Below are positions 32,301 through 42,560 of a DNA stretch of 64,000 nt, one piece after another. Origin of the DNA: Pithys albifrons albifrons (lineage: Eukaryota; Chordata; Aves; Passeriformes; Thamnophilidae); the NCBI RefSeq assembly GCF_047495875.1, contig NC_092474.1, positions 11,935,655 through 11,999,654 of the forward strand. Reading direction: 5' to 3'. A model generated the notes under the pieces. The model ran no database searches. It saw only the letters and a program-made list of their open reading frames with translations, and was not told the origin of the DNA. Made by a program: the position numbers and the translations under genes. Every line of letters starts with the position of its first letter. Within the stretch, counting starts at the first letter, position 1.

Positions 32301-34045
32301 CATCCTGCTCAGTGCTAGAGGAAAGGGGCAGGGGAGAGGATCAAAACCTTAAACACAGATGGCACAGTGGGAGCACGGATATGTTTTGCTTTGCTGAAAG
32401 GATGCAATCAATATTTCAGCAGTCCCAAAGCTGGCTTGTTGTTTTTTCTTGTACCCAATGTCCTTCCAGCCTACCACCTCCCTGGCAGCTTGTCCTGCCT
32501 GTGTCCCTGATCCCAGGGCATTTTAGTTAAATTACTTTTTCAGTCTGAGTCCCTGAGAGGCAGAGAACCTCCTCAGTCCAATCCTGTGCTGTATGAAGCA
32601 GCCAGAGGAAGGTCATCCCTAGGTTTGGGTTGTGGCTCTACCTTGGGTCTGGAGGAAGAACCAGCCCCTGTCTTATTGCAATACCTGTACAGGCATCACC
32701 CAGCAAGGCTGGGCATCTCAGGGGTTGCCCAGATGGCATCAAGAAGCCTCTGAAGTCATTGTTTGAGTGGCAGCAGTGGGAGAGGAGGCAGGGAGAAGGC
32801 ACTGGCTGGTGATGCTGTGTGTGGGAGGAGGATAAACAGAGGCAGGCAGGGAGTCAGAGCCTGTGAACCAATGGGTGGGATGTCCTGGGCGACTGGCAGA
32901 GCACTCCCTGAGCATCCAGCTCCCCAGATTCATGCTGCAATTCATCTCAAGGATTGGGGGCAGCTCATCACAGGGATTACTTCCAGGCAGCCAGCTGCAC
33001 AGGCCAGTAAGCTCCCCACTGATTTCTGCCTGCCCTCCTTCCCAGCAGAGGGAGTTTGGGAGATGCTTCTGCTTTGATCCAACCTGTTGTTTCCATAATG
33101 GGGTTGTTGTCAGATGAAGTTCATATTAAATATATTAAAAAAGTTGTTGTTTTCAGATGTGCTGAAGCTCCCAAAGAGCAGTCACTGGCACGATGATAAA
33201 GGAGCAATCCCCTCTTCCTTGCTGGCCCAGTGAGCAGGGTGGCAGCATCACTTCATCTCTCTGGCAGGCACCGTGTCGTTGCTGATGCTGATTAGCAATG
33301 CCTTGAATGCACAGTCAATGAATTGTAGTCCATGGGCAAGATCCCAAGGCTACACCAGGGCAGGGTCAGCCCAGAGAGTCCCATCACTCTCTCTGTGCTG
33401 TTTGTGTGTTCAGCTGGGCCATCTGTGCTCAGCCTGGCTGTAAAGGAGGACATTGGGATGAGGAGCTCAGAGCTGGGGACATGGGAAGAGCAGGAAGTGA
33501 CAGGGCTGCCTGGCTCCTCTGAGACACCAGAGAGGACTCCAGGGAGTCCTGGTGATTCCAGCAGGTCCCTGTGGGTGGGAAGGGTCCTTCCAGCAGAGCT
33601 GCTGCCTAGATCAAGCTCTGAGGAACTAGTTCTCCAGCCAGAGGTTAGGTGATTTCATTTGGATTCTATGAAGCCCACCCTCAAAGTCACATAACTCACA
33701 GTCACTTTTTTACCTAAACTGAACTCATTTTCTCCCTCACTGCCATTTAATTGGCTCCACAGGATGAAGAGATACACTTATTTTCTGCCTTCCAGAACCC
33801 AGTATCCCCTCACAGAGCAACCGAAGACACTAATAACTCCATCTAATTACAGAGCAAGTGATCCCTGCTATGGGAATGGCAGATAGGCAGGGATTATTTA
33901 TATCACCTGCTTCTCTCCACACAGTGCTCCAGCCAGCTCCACTTGCTTTTTTTAGCAAAGCACATTTCATTTTTCACTCCCCACTGTCATCCCCTTCTCT
34001 GTCTCATTCAGAAACTTCACCTGCTTGTTCTATCACAGCCTGTCT
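29314..34045. other. Unique noncoding sequence with a 21-base tandem duplication
   Basis: No gene is recognised over this 4.7 kb. GAAATGTGTCAATCTGGGGAA is present twice in tandem at 32074-32115; because 21 is a multiple of three it keeps the 177-codon frame at 31679-32212 (plus) open, but that frame has no domain. A T run is at 31440-31449. At 33110-33330 a patch with GATGCTGATTAGCAATGCC and CAGTCAATGAATTGTAG has a mildly regulatory look. Confidence 0.5.
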
Positions 34046-34049
34046 CTCT

Positions 34050-34135
34050 GGTACCCTGTGATATAAATCAGCATTAATTATGCTGGTAAAATCCTCTAAA
34101 TCACTTATTGTCCTCATTATTATTATTTATCTCAG
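34050..34135. promoter_or_regulatory. AT-rich patch with CAGCAT-TAATT-ATGCTG palindrome
   Basis: CAGCATTAATTATGCTG at 34069-34085 has perfect 6-base arms around TAATT, giving a TAATTA homeodomain dimer-type core. It is flanked by ATATAAAT and an ATT trinucleotide run at 34117-34127. The arrangement would suit a homeodomain dimer site, but a chance palindrome in AT-rich DNA is possible. Confidence 0.2.
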
Positions 34136-34269
34136 CCTGAAGGTGACACATGCAAACTCAAGCTCTTCGGTTTCCCCAGCAAGGATTTTAAGGGGCTTAT
34201 GAGTTTGGCAACCCAACAGCAAACCTGATGCTGAGTTTCCTACTGAGGCTGCAACTGCCTGATTTTGCA

Positions 34270-34420
34270 TCATGGAGTCATGGAATGGTTTGGATTGGAA
34301 GGGACCTTAAAGACCATTTTGTTCCAATGCCCTGCCATGGGCAGGGACATCTTCCACTAGACCAGGTTGCTCCGAGCTTTGTCCAACCTGACCTTGGACA
34401 GTCCCAGGGATGGGGCATCA
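34270..34420 (-). mobile_element. CR1 LINE 3' end, minus orientation
   Basis: CATGGAGTCATGGAATGGTT, TGGATTGGAAGGGACCTTAA and TGCCATGGGCAGGGACATCT give the reverse complement of the CR1 3' terminus, followed by CCACTAGACCAGGTTGCTCC and GTCCAACCTGACCTTGGACA. It stops after GGGATGGGGCATC. The copy is close to consensus and 5' truncated to about 150 bases. Confidence 0.93.
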
Positions 34421-35030
34421 CTCAGGTTGAGTCCATTGGTCCCCTTGTGATGATGATTCCCAGCCTAGTCTAACTGTCCCCTGTATGGATGGGGTCAGGA
34501 TGAAGCACTTAGGGGCACTTTTCTCTGCAAGCAACAGGCTCACTTCAGGATCACTGTTCCAAAGGCACTGTCTGTGTGCTGAAATCACCTAATCAAACCT
34601 GTATCCTCACCTATGTATGCAAGAAAGACCACACAGGCAATTTTGTCGGGGATTTTCAGACTGGTTAAGCTGGCAATTGTTAATATTTTTCCCCCTCTTG
34701 GTTATCTCATAAACTGAAAGAGTTAAACTTAGTAATTCTGAACACACTGTGTGTGTAAATAAACAACCAATGCAGCCTTTTACCTCCTCTGCCTCCCCTG
34801 ATCCCAGAAATAAATACAAGAAATTAATTGAAGCTAAAAAACCTGGAAGCCAACTTGCCTTCCTGGAATAAACCCAGACTGATCACAGAAGCCAAGGAGG
34901 CAGCTTCGGGTTTGGAGACGGTCCCTAAACTGCAACCCTGCCAGAGCCAGCTCTGCCCTTCCCTGATGCCAACCAGATGGGTATCTCCACCCTCCTGTTT
35001 TCCAAGCCGTATTTTCCAGTCCACCTGCCC
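34421..35030. other. Unique noncoding sequence
   Basis: Nothing recognisable. AT-rich sequence (34670-34830) gives way to GC-rich sequence towards 35 kb. Confidence 0.55.
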
Positions 35031-35335
35031 TGCACAGCCCCGGCCCCGCGGAGCCGAGCGGAGCGGGCTGACCTGCAGCCCCGCAGGAGCAATAATGCAG
35101 GGGAATATCGATCCCCGCCCTTGTCGCTCTGGCTGGATGTGCCACCGCGAAATCCCTCACCTTTAGCTGTGCCTGCAGCCCGTGAGCTCCCACCCGCTCC
35201 TCCCGCCAGGCAGCGAACACCATGTCCAACAGCCTATTAGCAGGAGAACAGTCTGTCCCCTGTCAAAACACAGGAGGTGCCACGGGCCCCACGGGAATGC
35301 CGGAGGCTGCTGACAGCGCTCTGGCGTTCCTCCCT
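35031..35335. promoter_or_regulatory. Small CpG-island-like patch, possible unannotated promoter
   Basis: About 21 CpGs fall in 300 bases, with long GC-rich runs such as CCCCGGCCCCGCGGAGCCGA and GCGGAGCGGGCTGACC. This is the most CpG-dense non-repetitive DNA in the window. It is the kind of sequence that carries avian promoters, including those of long noncoding RNAs. No TATA box or clear first exon can be assigned. It abuts the pyrimidine repeat at 35330, so its composition may partly reflect mutation or conversion beside the repeat. Open frames through it on both strands (34834-35229 minus, 34828-35166 plus) have no recognisable domain. Confidence 0.35.
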
Positions 35336-35785
35336 GCTTCCCTGCCTGCCTCCCTGCCTGCCTCCCTGCCTGCCTCTCTGCTTCCCTCCCTGCCTCCCTC
35401 TCTGCTTCCCTGCTTCCCTCCCTGCCTCTCTGCTTCCCTGCCTGCCTCCCTGCTTCCCTGCCTGCCTTCCTCCCTGCTTCCCTCCTTGCCTGCCTCTCTG
35501 CTTCCCTCCCTGCCTTCCTGCCTCCCTCCCTGCCTCCCTGCCTCCCTGCCTGCCACTCTGCTTCCCTCCCTGCCTCCCTGCCTGTCTCCCTGCATGCCTC
35601 CCTGTCTGCTTCCCTCCTTCCCTCCCTGCCTGCTTCCCTCCTTCCCTCCCTGCCTCCCTGCTGCCCTGCCCACCTCCCTCCTTCCCTCCCTGCCTCCCTG
35701 CCCACCTCCCTCCTTCCCTCCCTGCCTTCCTCCTTCCCTCCCTGCTTCCCTGCCTGCTTCCCTGCCTGTCTTCCTGCTTCTCTAT
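35330..35785. repeat. Pyrimidine tetranucleotide repeat (CCTG/CCTC/CTTC)n
   Basis: About 450 bases consist of TCCCTGCCTGCC-like units: CCTG, CCTC and CTTC tetramers in an irregular mixture, with G only in the CTG context. The array has no stop codons in several frames, so plus-strand Leu/Pro/Ser/Cys-rich frames (35222-35809, 35277-35789) and minus-strand Arg/Glu/Gly-rich frames (35163-35705, 35263-35673) of up to 195 codons appear. None is a gene. Such strand-biased tracts can form triplex DNA and are length-unstable. Confidence 0.95.
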
Positions 35786-35814
35786 TTAAACCTCACTGTC
35801 ACAACTTGAGACAG

Positions 35815-35965
35815 CTTCCTCTCATCCTGTCACTTGTTACCTGGGAGAAGAGACCAACTCTTACCTGGCTCCAACCTCTTTTCAGATAGTTGTAGAGAGC
35901 AATAAAATCCCCCTGAGCTTTATTTTGTCCAGGTTAATCCCCCCCAGCTCCATCAGCCACTAATC
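35815..35965 (-). mobile_element. CR1 LINE internal fragment, minus orientation
   Basis: GGGAGAAGAGACCAACTCTT, CCAACCTCTTTTCAGATAGT, TGTAGAGAGCAATAAAATCC and CCCCAGCTCCATCAGCCACT correspond to the reverse complement of the CR1 ORF2 C-terminal coding region (the NYLKGG and LFSLEK-type segment). The 3' UTR and terminus are missing. This is therefore an internal piece that has lost its 3' end to later events, perhaps including the repeat that now borders it. Confidence 0.85.
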
Positions 35966-38293
35966 TCTGGATAATAACCTCTGGACAGGGCAATTCCCAC
36001 AGTCACACACACCACTACTCCTAAGGTTGGTCTGACACCTTCACAAAGCTTCACCTTTCCCATCCTCATCCCAAACATTCACTTACTGAGTCCAGGTTTG
36101 CCACATGGTGGGTTAAACTTCATTAGAATTGAAACTCCTTTGCTGTTTTCCTCCACACTGTGCTCCATGTGGGAGCTTTCCTAACCAGCATCACTCTGGG
36201 ATGAAGCACACAAAGTTTGATCTCAAGCCAAAAGTCACTTTTTCAGTCATTCATAAGGAATTGCACCATCCATGTGTGTCACTTGGCTCCCTCCAGTAAT
36301 AACTTCTGAAATCCATGGGAGTATTTCAATCAGCTTGCACAGAAAAAGCCCCCAAAGCATTAGGAGTTGGCCCAGTTTGAAGGCTGTAGGCAGCTGGATA
36401 GAGGGAAAACTCTGAATTACTGAGAGCAGGGCTGGGGCTGGAGCCCAGCAAGGCTGGAAAAGGCACATGGGAGAGAGATCTATGAAAGGCCCCAACCTCT
36501 GGAAATGTCTCGATCAGGGCTCACACCTTATTAGGCAGGTGTTAATCCAGCCACAAAACACAGAGCCACAGGAAATCAGCTCCATAATCCCTGATCCTCA
36601 TGGATCAACTTTGACTTAAAAAAAAAAAGTTAAATGCAAAGAAAAGCCTTTCATAAAGTAAAACTTCTGGAGCAGCACTTCCTATTCCTCCTGATGGAAC
36701 AGAGCTGGGTTTGGGATTGTGAGGAAATGCAAACACTGTTGCTGAGATAGAAAAAGACACTAAAAGACAACAAAGGAGATTTCCATCCAGGTCTGGAGAG
36801 GTTTGTAGGTGCCAAGATACTTCAATAAGACAGAAGAGCTAAAAAGCTTTGTAAAAACTCCACCTACTTAAGGATGCCTTGGTTTTAAGTGCAATTCTTG
36901 TCCAGGTTTGGGTTTATTCTGGTTTTAACCTTTTTCCTTGAAAGCTGTTACAAGACCAAAAAAAAGACAGTGTTACAAGACCCTGAATTCCTGTCAAAAC
37001 TCCATTTCTCTGACTGGAGAAGATCCCCTTTGCTACTGTGGTAGCCACAAATCAGTAGCAAACAAGGTTTGATTAATTTGATCTTGATTAGAGCTTAAGG
37101 ACTTTTTTTTGGCCAGAGTTATATTTTGAAGCAAAATAAGTGGAAACTCAATCAGTGCAAACTGCTCCATAATACATTTTTTAAACACAAATAATTTGGC
37201 AAGCTCAACAAGGCAGAAAACTCCCACATTTGGTTTTATTAGGTTAAAGCACAGCTTGCAATTACAAGTTAGAAATATCTCTCAGTGAGAAATATCTTTC
37301 TGCTTTCTTCCAAAATTAATATCAAGTTTTCTTGAGTACAGAATAACTCCCATTTAAAATTGACTAGAAGAGTTTTTTGGTGCAAGAATATTGTTGCTTA
37401 TTTTCTAATTCACACACACACAAAATTAGCTGTGCTCCTGTTCTTTCTTCTGCAAACCAAACTGGCACCATTTCTTTCCTTAATAACAAATTCAAAGCCT
37501 TGGACTAAATAACAAAGTCTAATCCACACTTTTATGTGGCCAAAAATGTGGCCCAAGTGGGTCTGTGACATTGAACTTTAAATGCTACTTTTTATCAAGA
37601 TTTCATGTGTGTAGATGTGTTCTTAATGAGGGCTGGGGAAGATATTTTCATTTAACATATCACTAATTTGAGGAGGCTTTGGAGTCATGAGCTGCATCCC
37701 CCTCTTTCCCAGCAAGCTGCAAGTCCCAGCCTTCCCCAGACTGGTAACCACAGGCTGGAATTCCCTCTGATTTCCTACTCAAACCACTTGGTTCCTCCTG
37801 CTCCCTTTATTATTCCCTTTAACGATCCCTGACATGCTCTTGGCAACCTCCTCGGAGATAATCAGGTTGTAGCGCTTGAGACCAGCTCTGCTCAGATAAA
37901 GAAAAAATGAGTGATAAAACCCAGTGATGTATTTGCAGATCAGAGGCAGAGCAGCCGAGAGCACGCTGTGGTTTAGACTTTTGATCAGGAGGGAACTCAC
38001 GTTCCTCGTTGGTGCTGTAATACAGCAGCCACAGGATTTTTCTGTATCAATTGTCAGGCCAGGGCTAGAGCTGGAGCCTCCAGCCCTGTCTGCAAGACTC
38101 AGCTCCTTCCCCAGGGTATTGGACATGGCTCCTATTTTCTACTCTCACAGATATTTTTTAGCACAAATCACGCCAAGTGCTGGATGTCCTCATAGACTTC
38201 AATTCTCTTGTGGCCACCTCTTCAAATTTTAGTCTTCCGGAGGGTTAAACCTGAAAAATTTACAAAAGAATAAAAAACTTAGAGGGAATGAAT
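35966..38293. other. Unique noncoding sequence
   Basis: No gene is recognised. AT-rich sequence prevails at 36600-37680, with a CA run at 37411-37423. At 37770-38060 seven CpGs and motifs such as TTTAACGATCC, AGCGCTTGAGACC and CACGTTCCTCGTT give a mild conserved-element look. No known repeats are visible. Confidence 0.5.
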
Positions 38294-38687
38294 GGGAAGA
38301 AGAGAAGAAGAAAAAGAAAATGAAAAAGAAAAAGAAAGAAAAAGAAAAAGAAAAAGAAAAAGAAAAAGAAAAAAGAAAAAGAAAAAGAAAAAGAAAAAGA
38401 AAAAGAAAAAGAAAAAATAGAAAAAGAAAAAAGAAAAAGAAAAAAAAGAAAAAGAAAAAGAAAAAAAAAGGAAAAAGAAAAGGAAAAAGAAAAAGAAAAA
38501 GAAAAAAAAGAAGAAAAAGAAAAAATAGAAAAAGAAAAAAGAAAAAGAAAAAAAGAAAAAGAAAAAGAAAAAGAAAAAGAAAAAGAAAAAAGAAAAAGAA
38601 AAAAAAGAAAAAGAAAAAAGAAAAAGAAAAAAGAAAAAGAAAAATAAAAAGAAAAAAGAAAAAGAGAAAAAGAAAAAAAGAAAAAAA
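38294..38687. repeat. Purine tract (GAAAAA)n, about 390 bases
   Basis: The plus strand is almost wholly purine, built on a six-base GAAAAA unit with frequent extra As, and is broken by only a few Ts (near 38321, 38418, 38527 and 38645). Two copies of a longer pattern starting AAAAAATAGAAAAAGAAAAA at about 38412 and 38521 indicate an internal duplication of about 110 bases. Lys/Glu frames on plus and Phe/Leu frames on minus of up to 179 codons are artefacts. The tract could form intramolecular triplex (H-DNA), is a poor nucleosome substrate, and is probably polymorphic. Confidence 0.97.
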
Positions 38688-41600
38688 CCCACAGAAACAA
38701 TATAACATAAAAAATAAATCCAAACCAAACCCAAACCACTCAGTTGTTGGATCTGCAAAGATCTCCACTCCAATGTTATTGATTTGGTTACACCTCAGCT
38801 GCCTGACCCATTAAGCACGGCTCACTGGCAAGGTGTCAGATATTCAAGTTGCACTTTGTTACATCCTTGGACATCTCCTGTGTCTGGAGGTGTTTGACAC
38901 CTCCCCAGAGCTTTTTAAATTTTCTTAGTTCAGTAGCAGATTCACATAAAACTCTGAGTGAGAAGAATTTGTTCTTAAAACAGTTTGCAGGAACTCCTTC
39001 CAGTCTGTGTCTTGACTCACCTGGAGTGATATTCACTGGCAGTCATTTACCCAACGTTATGCATCAAAGGTGGGATGTCCCCAGGCTCTGTCTCTATTGC
39101 TGTGAAGAGACTGACACCTCAGAAGCCCTTTCCTTCCTAAAAACAGCAGCTGTTTTGAAGGATGGTCTCTTAGTCTTCTGATCACTCTTCATTGACTGTG
39201 GATGGAGTCTGGACAAGTGGAAATCTGGTTTGTCCACTTGAGAAGAATCCCTCTCCTCCAGCATGGTTGGCATCATCTCACATCCCTCAGGGACAGGCTC
39301 CAGACATGCTCTCAAACTTTGGCAATCAAAGTGCATTGGGACACAAAACAAGGGGACTGATTTGCCCAGAGATGGTTTCTCCTGCAAAAAAACCTGCCTC
39401 TTGTTTCTTACTCATGTGCTCTGGGATGTTTTTCCTTTTTCCAGGATACTGGGCAAGAAGGTTGGGAAGGTTGGTTGGCAACACACAGTTCATGGGGAGT
39501 AAGAAAAAGAAGGATATGGGCAAAGCCCAAGCACAGGTGAACCCACTGACATTTCCATCTGTGTCCAGGTTCCTACAACCCTGAGTACACAGCCACATCC
39601 TGAAGGGTGTTCCTGGGTCTGGTGCAGGCTTGGCTAATGCAGAAACAACAGAAAATGCTGCAGATCAACAGGAAGGAACTGAGGCAGAAGGAAAGCCTGA
39701 CAGGTACAGGTCCAGCTGCCTTTAAATCCAGAGTTGATGAGAAACCAAATTCTGGTGGCCTGGACACTCTGAGGGCAGTAAATCAGAGCCCACTCTGTGC
39801 TGTGGGGAAAACTTCACTGGAGAAAACTCCTCCATGTGCAACAGTACCATTGGAAACACCCACTCTCAGTCCATGGTAGCACCCAGGTCTTCCATTGGGA
39901 GAAATGGTCTGTCTTTCCCAATTTCCTTCCCAAGCCTCTCTATACTTTCCAGTATGCTGTGCCTTTTCCTGGAAGATGATTAGGTCAGTGGTTTTCCATA
40001 TAGTGGATAATTCATCCTCATGGGTCAATGCACAGATTCTTATCTCTACTCTGAGTTCCCATCAACCTGGCAGCTTAAGCTCTGGCTACCCATAATGGAT
40101 GTGCCTTTGCTGGTGTTTCAGCTTGATCCAGCTTTTTATCCAAAGTAAATTGTAGCCACTAGTGGAAAAAAAGAGTGAATTTATCCTGTGGGGATAAGTC
40201 TGTCCTTTCTGGTGCTGGATAAATGCAGGATTTGGCCTGTTGCTTTTGGTTGGAAATATAATCCCTGATAACACTTGAATTTCTACTAACTTCAAAGAAA
40301 AATTTACATGAGTGAGGACACCTTGAGATTTGAAGGCCTCCTGTAATTCACATTTCCCTGTGTATCTACCAGGCAATCCCTGCAGAGGAGTAACAAGGCC
40401 CTTTAGTTTTATTCCTCAGGCAGCAGGGAGTAAATAGACATTAAGGAAACATCTTCTCACAGCCCAGGATCAGACATTTGGCAGGAGCAGTTTATTCCAG
40501 GCAGATCATGGATATTTCCTTGACCCCTCTCATTGGAAAGTCTCTCTTTTTCTTCCAATATTTTGGAGCTTCCATTGTTAGTCTCACCCAAACCCAAGCA
40601 ACATCCCAAACTTTTAGAGCCTGATGCAAAACTCCACTGTGACTTGGGGTGTAGTTGACTATGGCTTGTCACTTAACCCACTTTAAGTGGTTGATTCCAT
40701 GACACCTGCTGTAATCCACCCTGGAATGTTCCTGAAGAGACACAGGAAGAATTCTTAAGATGCATTTCCACCAGACCTCAATATGTTCCATATGCTCCAA
40801 CTGTGGAGGAGAAGGGAACTGGTACATGGAGTTGCCTCTGGTAAATCCATCATTCCCAGCTGGGGGGACTGGGGGACAATAAGAGCTTATCAGTGTTTTC
40901 CCTGACTTTACAGCTGGGAGAAATTTACAGCCCAAGGCACAACTCCTGCTGCAAAGGAGGGATAAAACCTCCCCAAACGTGGTTACAAGCCACTGTTGTT
41001 ATCAGAGGATCAGAGGGCTTTGGATCACCTTTATTGCTGGCCACCAAGGGCTCCTTTGGAACCTGATCTTTGCAGGAGCCACCAGATGAGCTTCTCTGAG
41101 GGGCTTTGATGCTGCTCTTTCAGGAGTAACACCCTCAGCCATCCCCTCGGAAAGCATCTTGGTAAAATTTAGATTATGTGTGGGTCTACATCTCTCTGAA
41201 GGTGCTCACAAACAGGTTTTGTCCCAGTTTTCCAAAGCTTCCTCCTGGAGAAGTCCATACCCAAACATCCCTTGCCTGCATGCTGAAGACCCATTTTCTC
41301 TTGGGGAATTTTCTGGAGCCTCCTCCTGTTGCAGGAGATCGTGGGCTTCTCTTTGCACATGCCAAAACCTACACATGGCTGGAACCCAAACATCTGCTTG
41401 ATTTGTGGCTTCATTGGGATCTTATTGTTGGGCAGGGAGCATTTTATATCTGAAATCAATCTGCTTCTGGCAAACTGGCTGCCAACGAATAGTCAGCTAC
41501 AAATTTCATGTCTAAAGTGTTGATAAGCAGGTTTTTTTTCATTGCAATTTTATATTTTTGTTTTTTTTTTTTTTAAATTACTTACTTTTCTGCAGCTTTG

Positions 41601-41750
41601 CTTGGTCTTCATGTTTTAAAAGCCATCGCTGAGCTCTCACAGTTCCATGTCCTCCCATGGAGAGGGTGAACTTGGAGGCAGAGGGAGCCCTGCTCAGGTC
41701 ACTGAGGCTGAGCGTGTCCTCAAGAGCTGTTGGGAAAGGGGGCCCTGTGG
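38688..41750. other. Unique noncoding sequence with a T tract
   Basis: No gene is recognised. T runs lie at 41531-41538 and 41560-41573. Open frames up to 130 codons (39192-39584) have no domain. Confidence 0.55.
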
Positions 41751-41756
41751 AGGGCA

Positions 41757-41890
41757 GTGAGATAATTAATTGTTATCTGAGCAATTGGCTTGTTTATAAT
41801 CACTTTTTATAAATAACTTAATTGTTAAAATTGCAATTGATTGTTTCTATCTAAGTGATAATTATCTAAATTGTGATCTAAACTACAGGC
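41757..41890. promoter_or_regulatory. Palindromic GATA/homeodomain motif cluster, candidate enhancer
   Basis: AGATAATTAATTGTTATCT at 41760-41778 pairs two GATA sites as an inverted repeat (AGATAA / TTATCT) around a homeodomain core. GATAATTATC at 41857-41866 is a second perfect palindrome with two GATA cores. Between them lie GCAATTGG, TTTATAATCAC, TTTTTATAAATAAC and TTGCAATTGATTG. Two independent GATA palindromes within 110 bases are unlikely to be simple AT-rich noise, although AT content raises the background. There are no CpGs and no repeat family is recognised. Confidence 0.35.
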
Positions 41891-42299
41891 AGACAAGACC
41901 GTGTTTAAAATGTCTGTGTCTTTGCCACTGATTTCTGCTGTTAAATATTTCTGCTCTTTATTAAAACTTCAGTAAACTGAGGGGAAAAAAAAAGTTCAAT
42001 ATTTGCCCTCAGAACAAAATTTTCTGCATTTAATTTCTTCCAGCTACATGAGAATACCTTGTTGCTGGCAAGTCTCTGCAATAACAATCCCTGTATATAC
42101 CTGTGTGTGCACATGGCCCACAATTCCCCAAAAAATAACCTGTTCAACATTAACCTGGGGTTTACAACACAGCTCTCGTGAAAGCCAAATATGAAAACAA
42201 AGCGTGTTCATCATAGATGGAGAGCAAGTCCATGAGGAAGCAGATGTAAAAGTCAGGCTTTCAATATACTCCAGCAAATAACCAATGAAAGAATAATGA

Positions 42300-42560
42300 C
42301 TTGAAAGACGCTGGGCCAAACTCGGCGCTGGCACAGCTCCATCCAGGGCGGTGGAGAAGGGCCAGGAGCGGATGTTTCCCACTTCGGCAGTTGAATGTGA
42401 AGAGTTTATTTTCCAAGCCACCCCTCCTCTTAACTTCAATTCCCTGTCGGTGATCGATGGGTGTCCCGAAGATGCTGAGTGGAGAAATCTGTTGCTCGCA
42501 GAGTTGGCATTTCGCTGTGTAAAAACACTGTCTCTGGTCTGGAAATGGCAAAGAGGTTTC
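42300..42560. promoter_or_regulatory. CpG-retaining block, candidate conserved noncoding element
   Basis: About 11 CpGs occur in 220 bases (AAACTCGGCGCTGG, AGGGCGGTGG, CACTTCGGCAG, TGTCGGTGATCGATGG, GTCCCGAAG, GCTCGCAGAG, TTTCGCTG) within otherwise CpG-poor DNA, mixed with AT-rich motifs. A 212-codon minus frame (42044-42682) and a 182-codon minus frame (42720-43268) run through and beside it, but neither resembles a known protein. The composition suits a conserved regulatory element. Confidence 0.3.

Noticed and set aside
35163..35809. Leu/Pro/Cys-rich and Arg/Glu/Gly-rich frames of 136-195 codons
   Set aside because: Products of the CCTG/CCTC/CTTC tetranucleotide array on its two strands.
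38229..38814. Lys/Glu-rich plus frame and Phe/Leu-rich minus frames of 159-179 codons
   Set aside because: Direct products of the (GAAAAA)n tract read in different frames.
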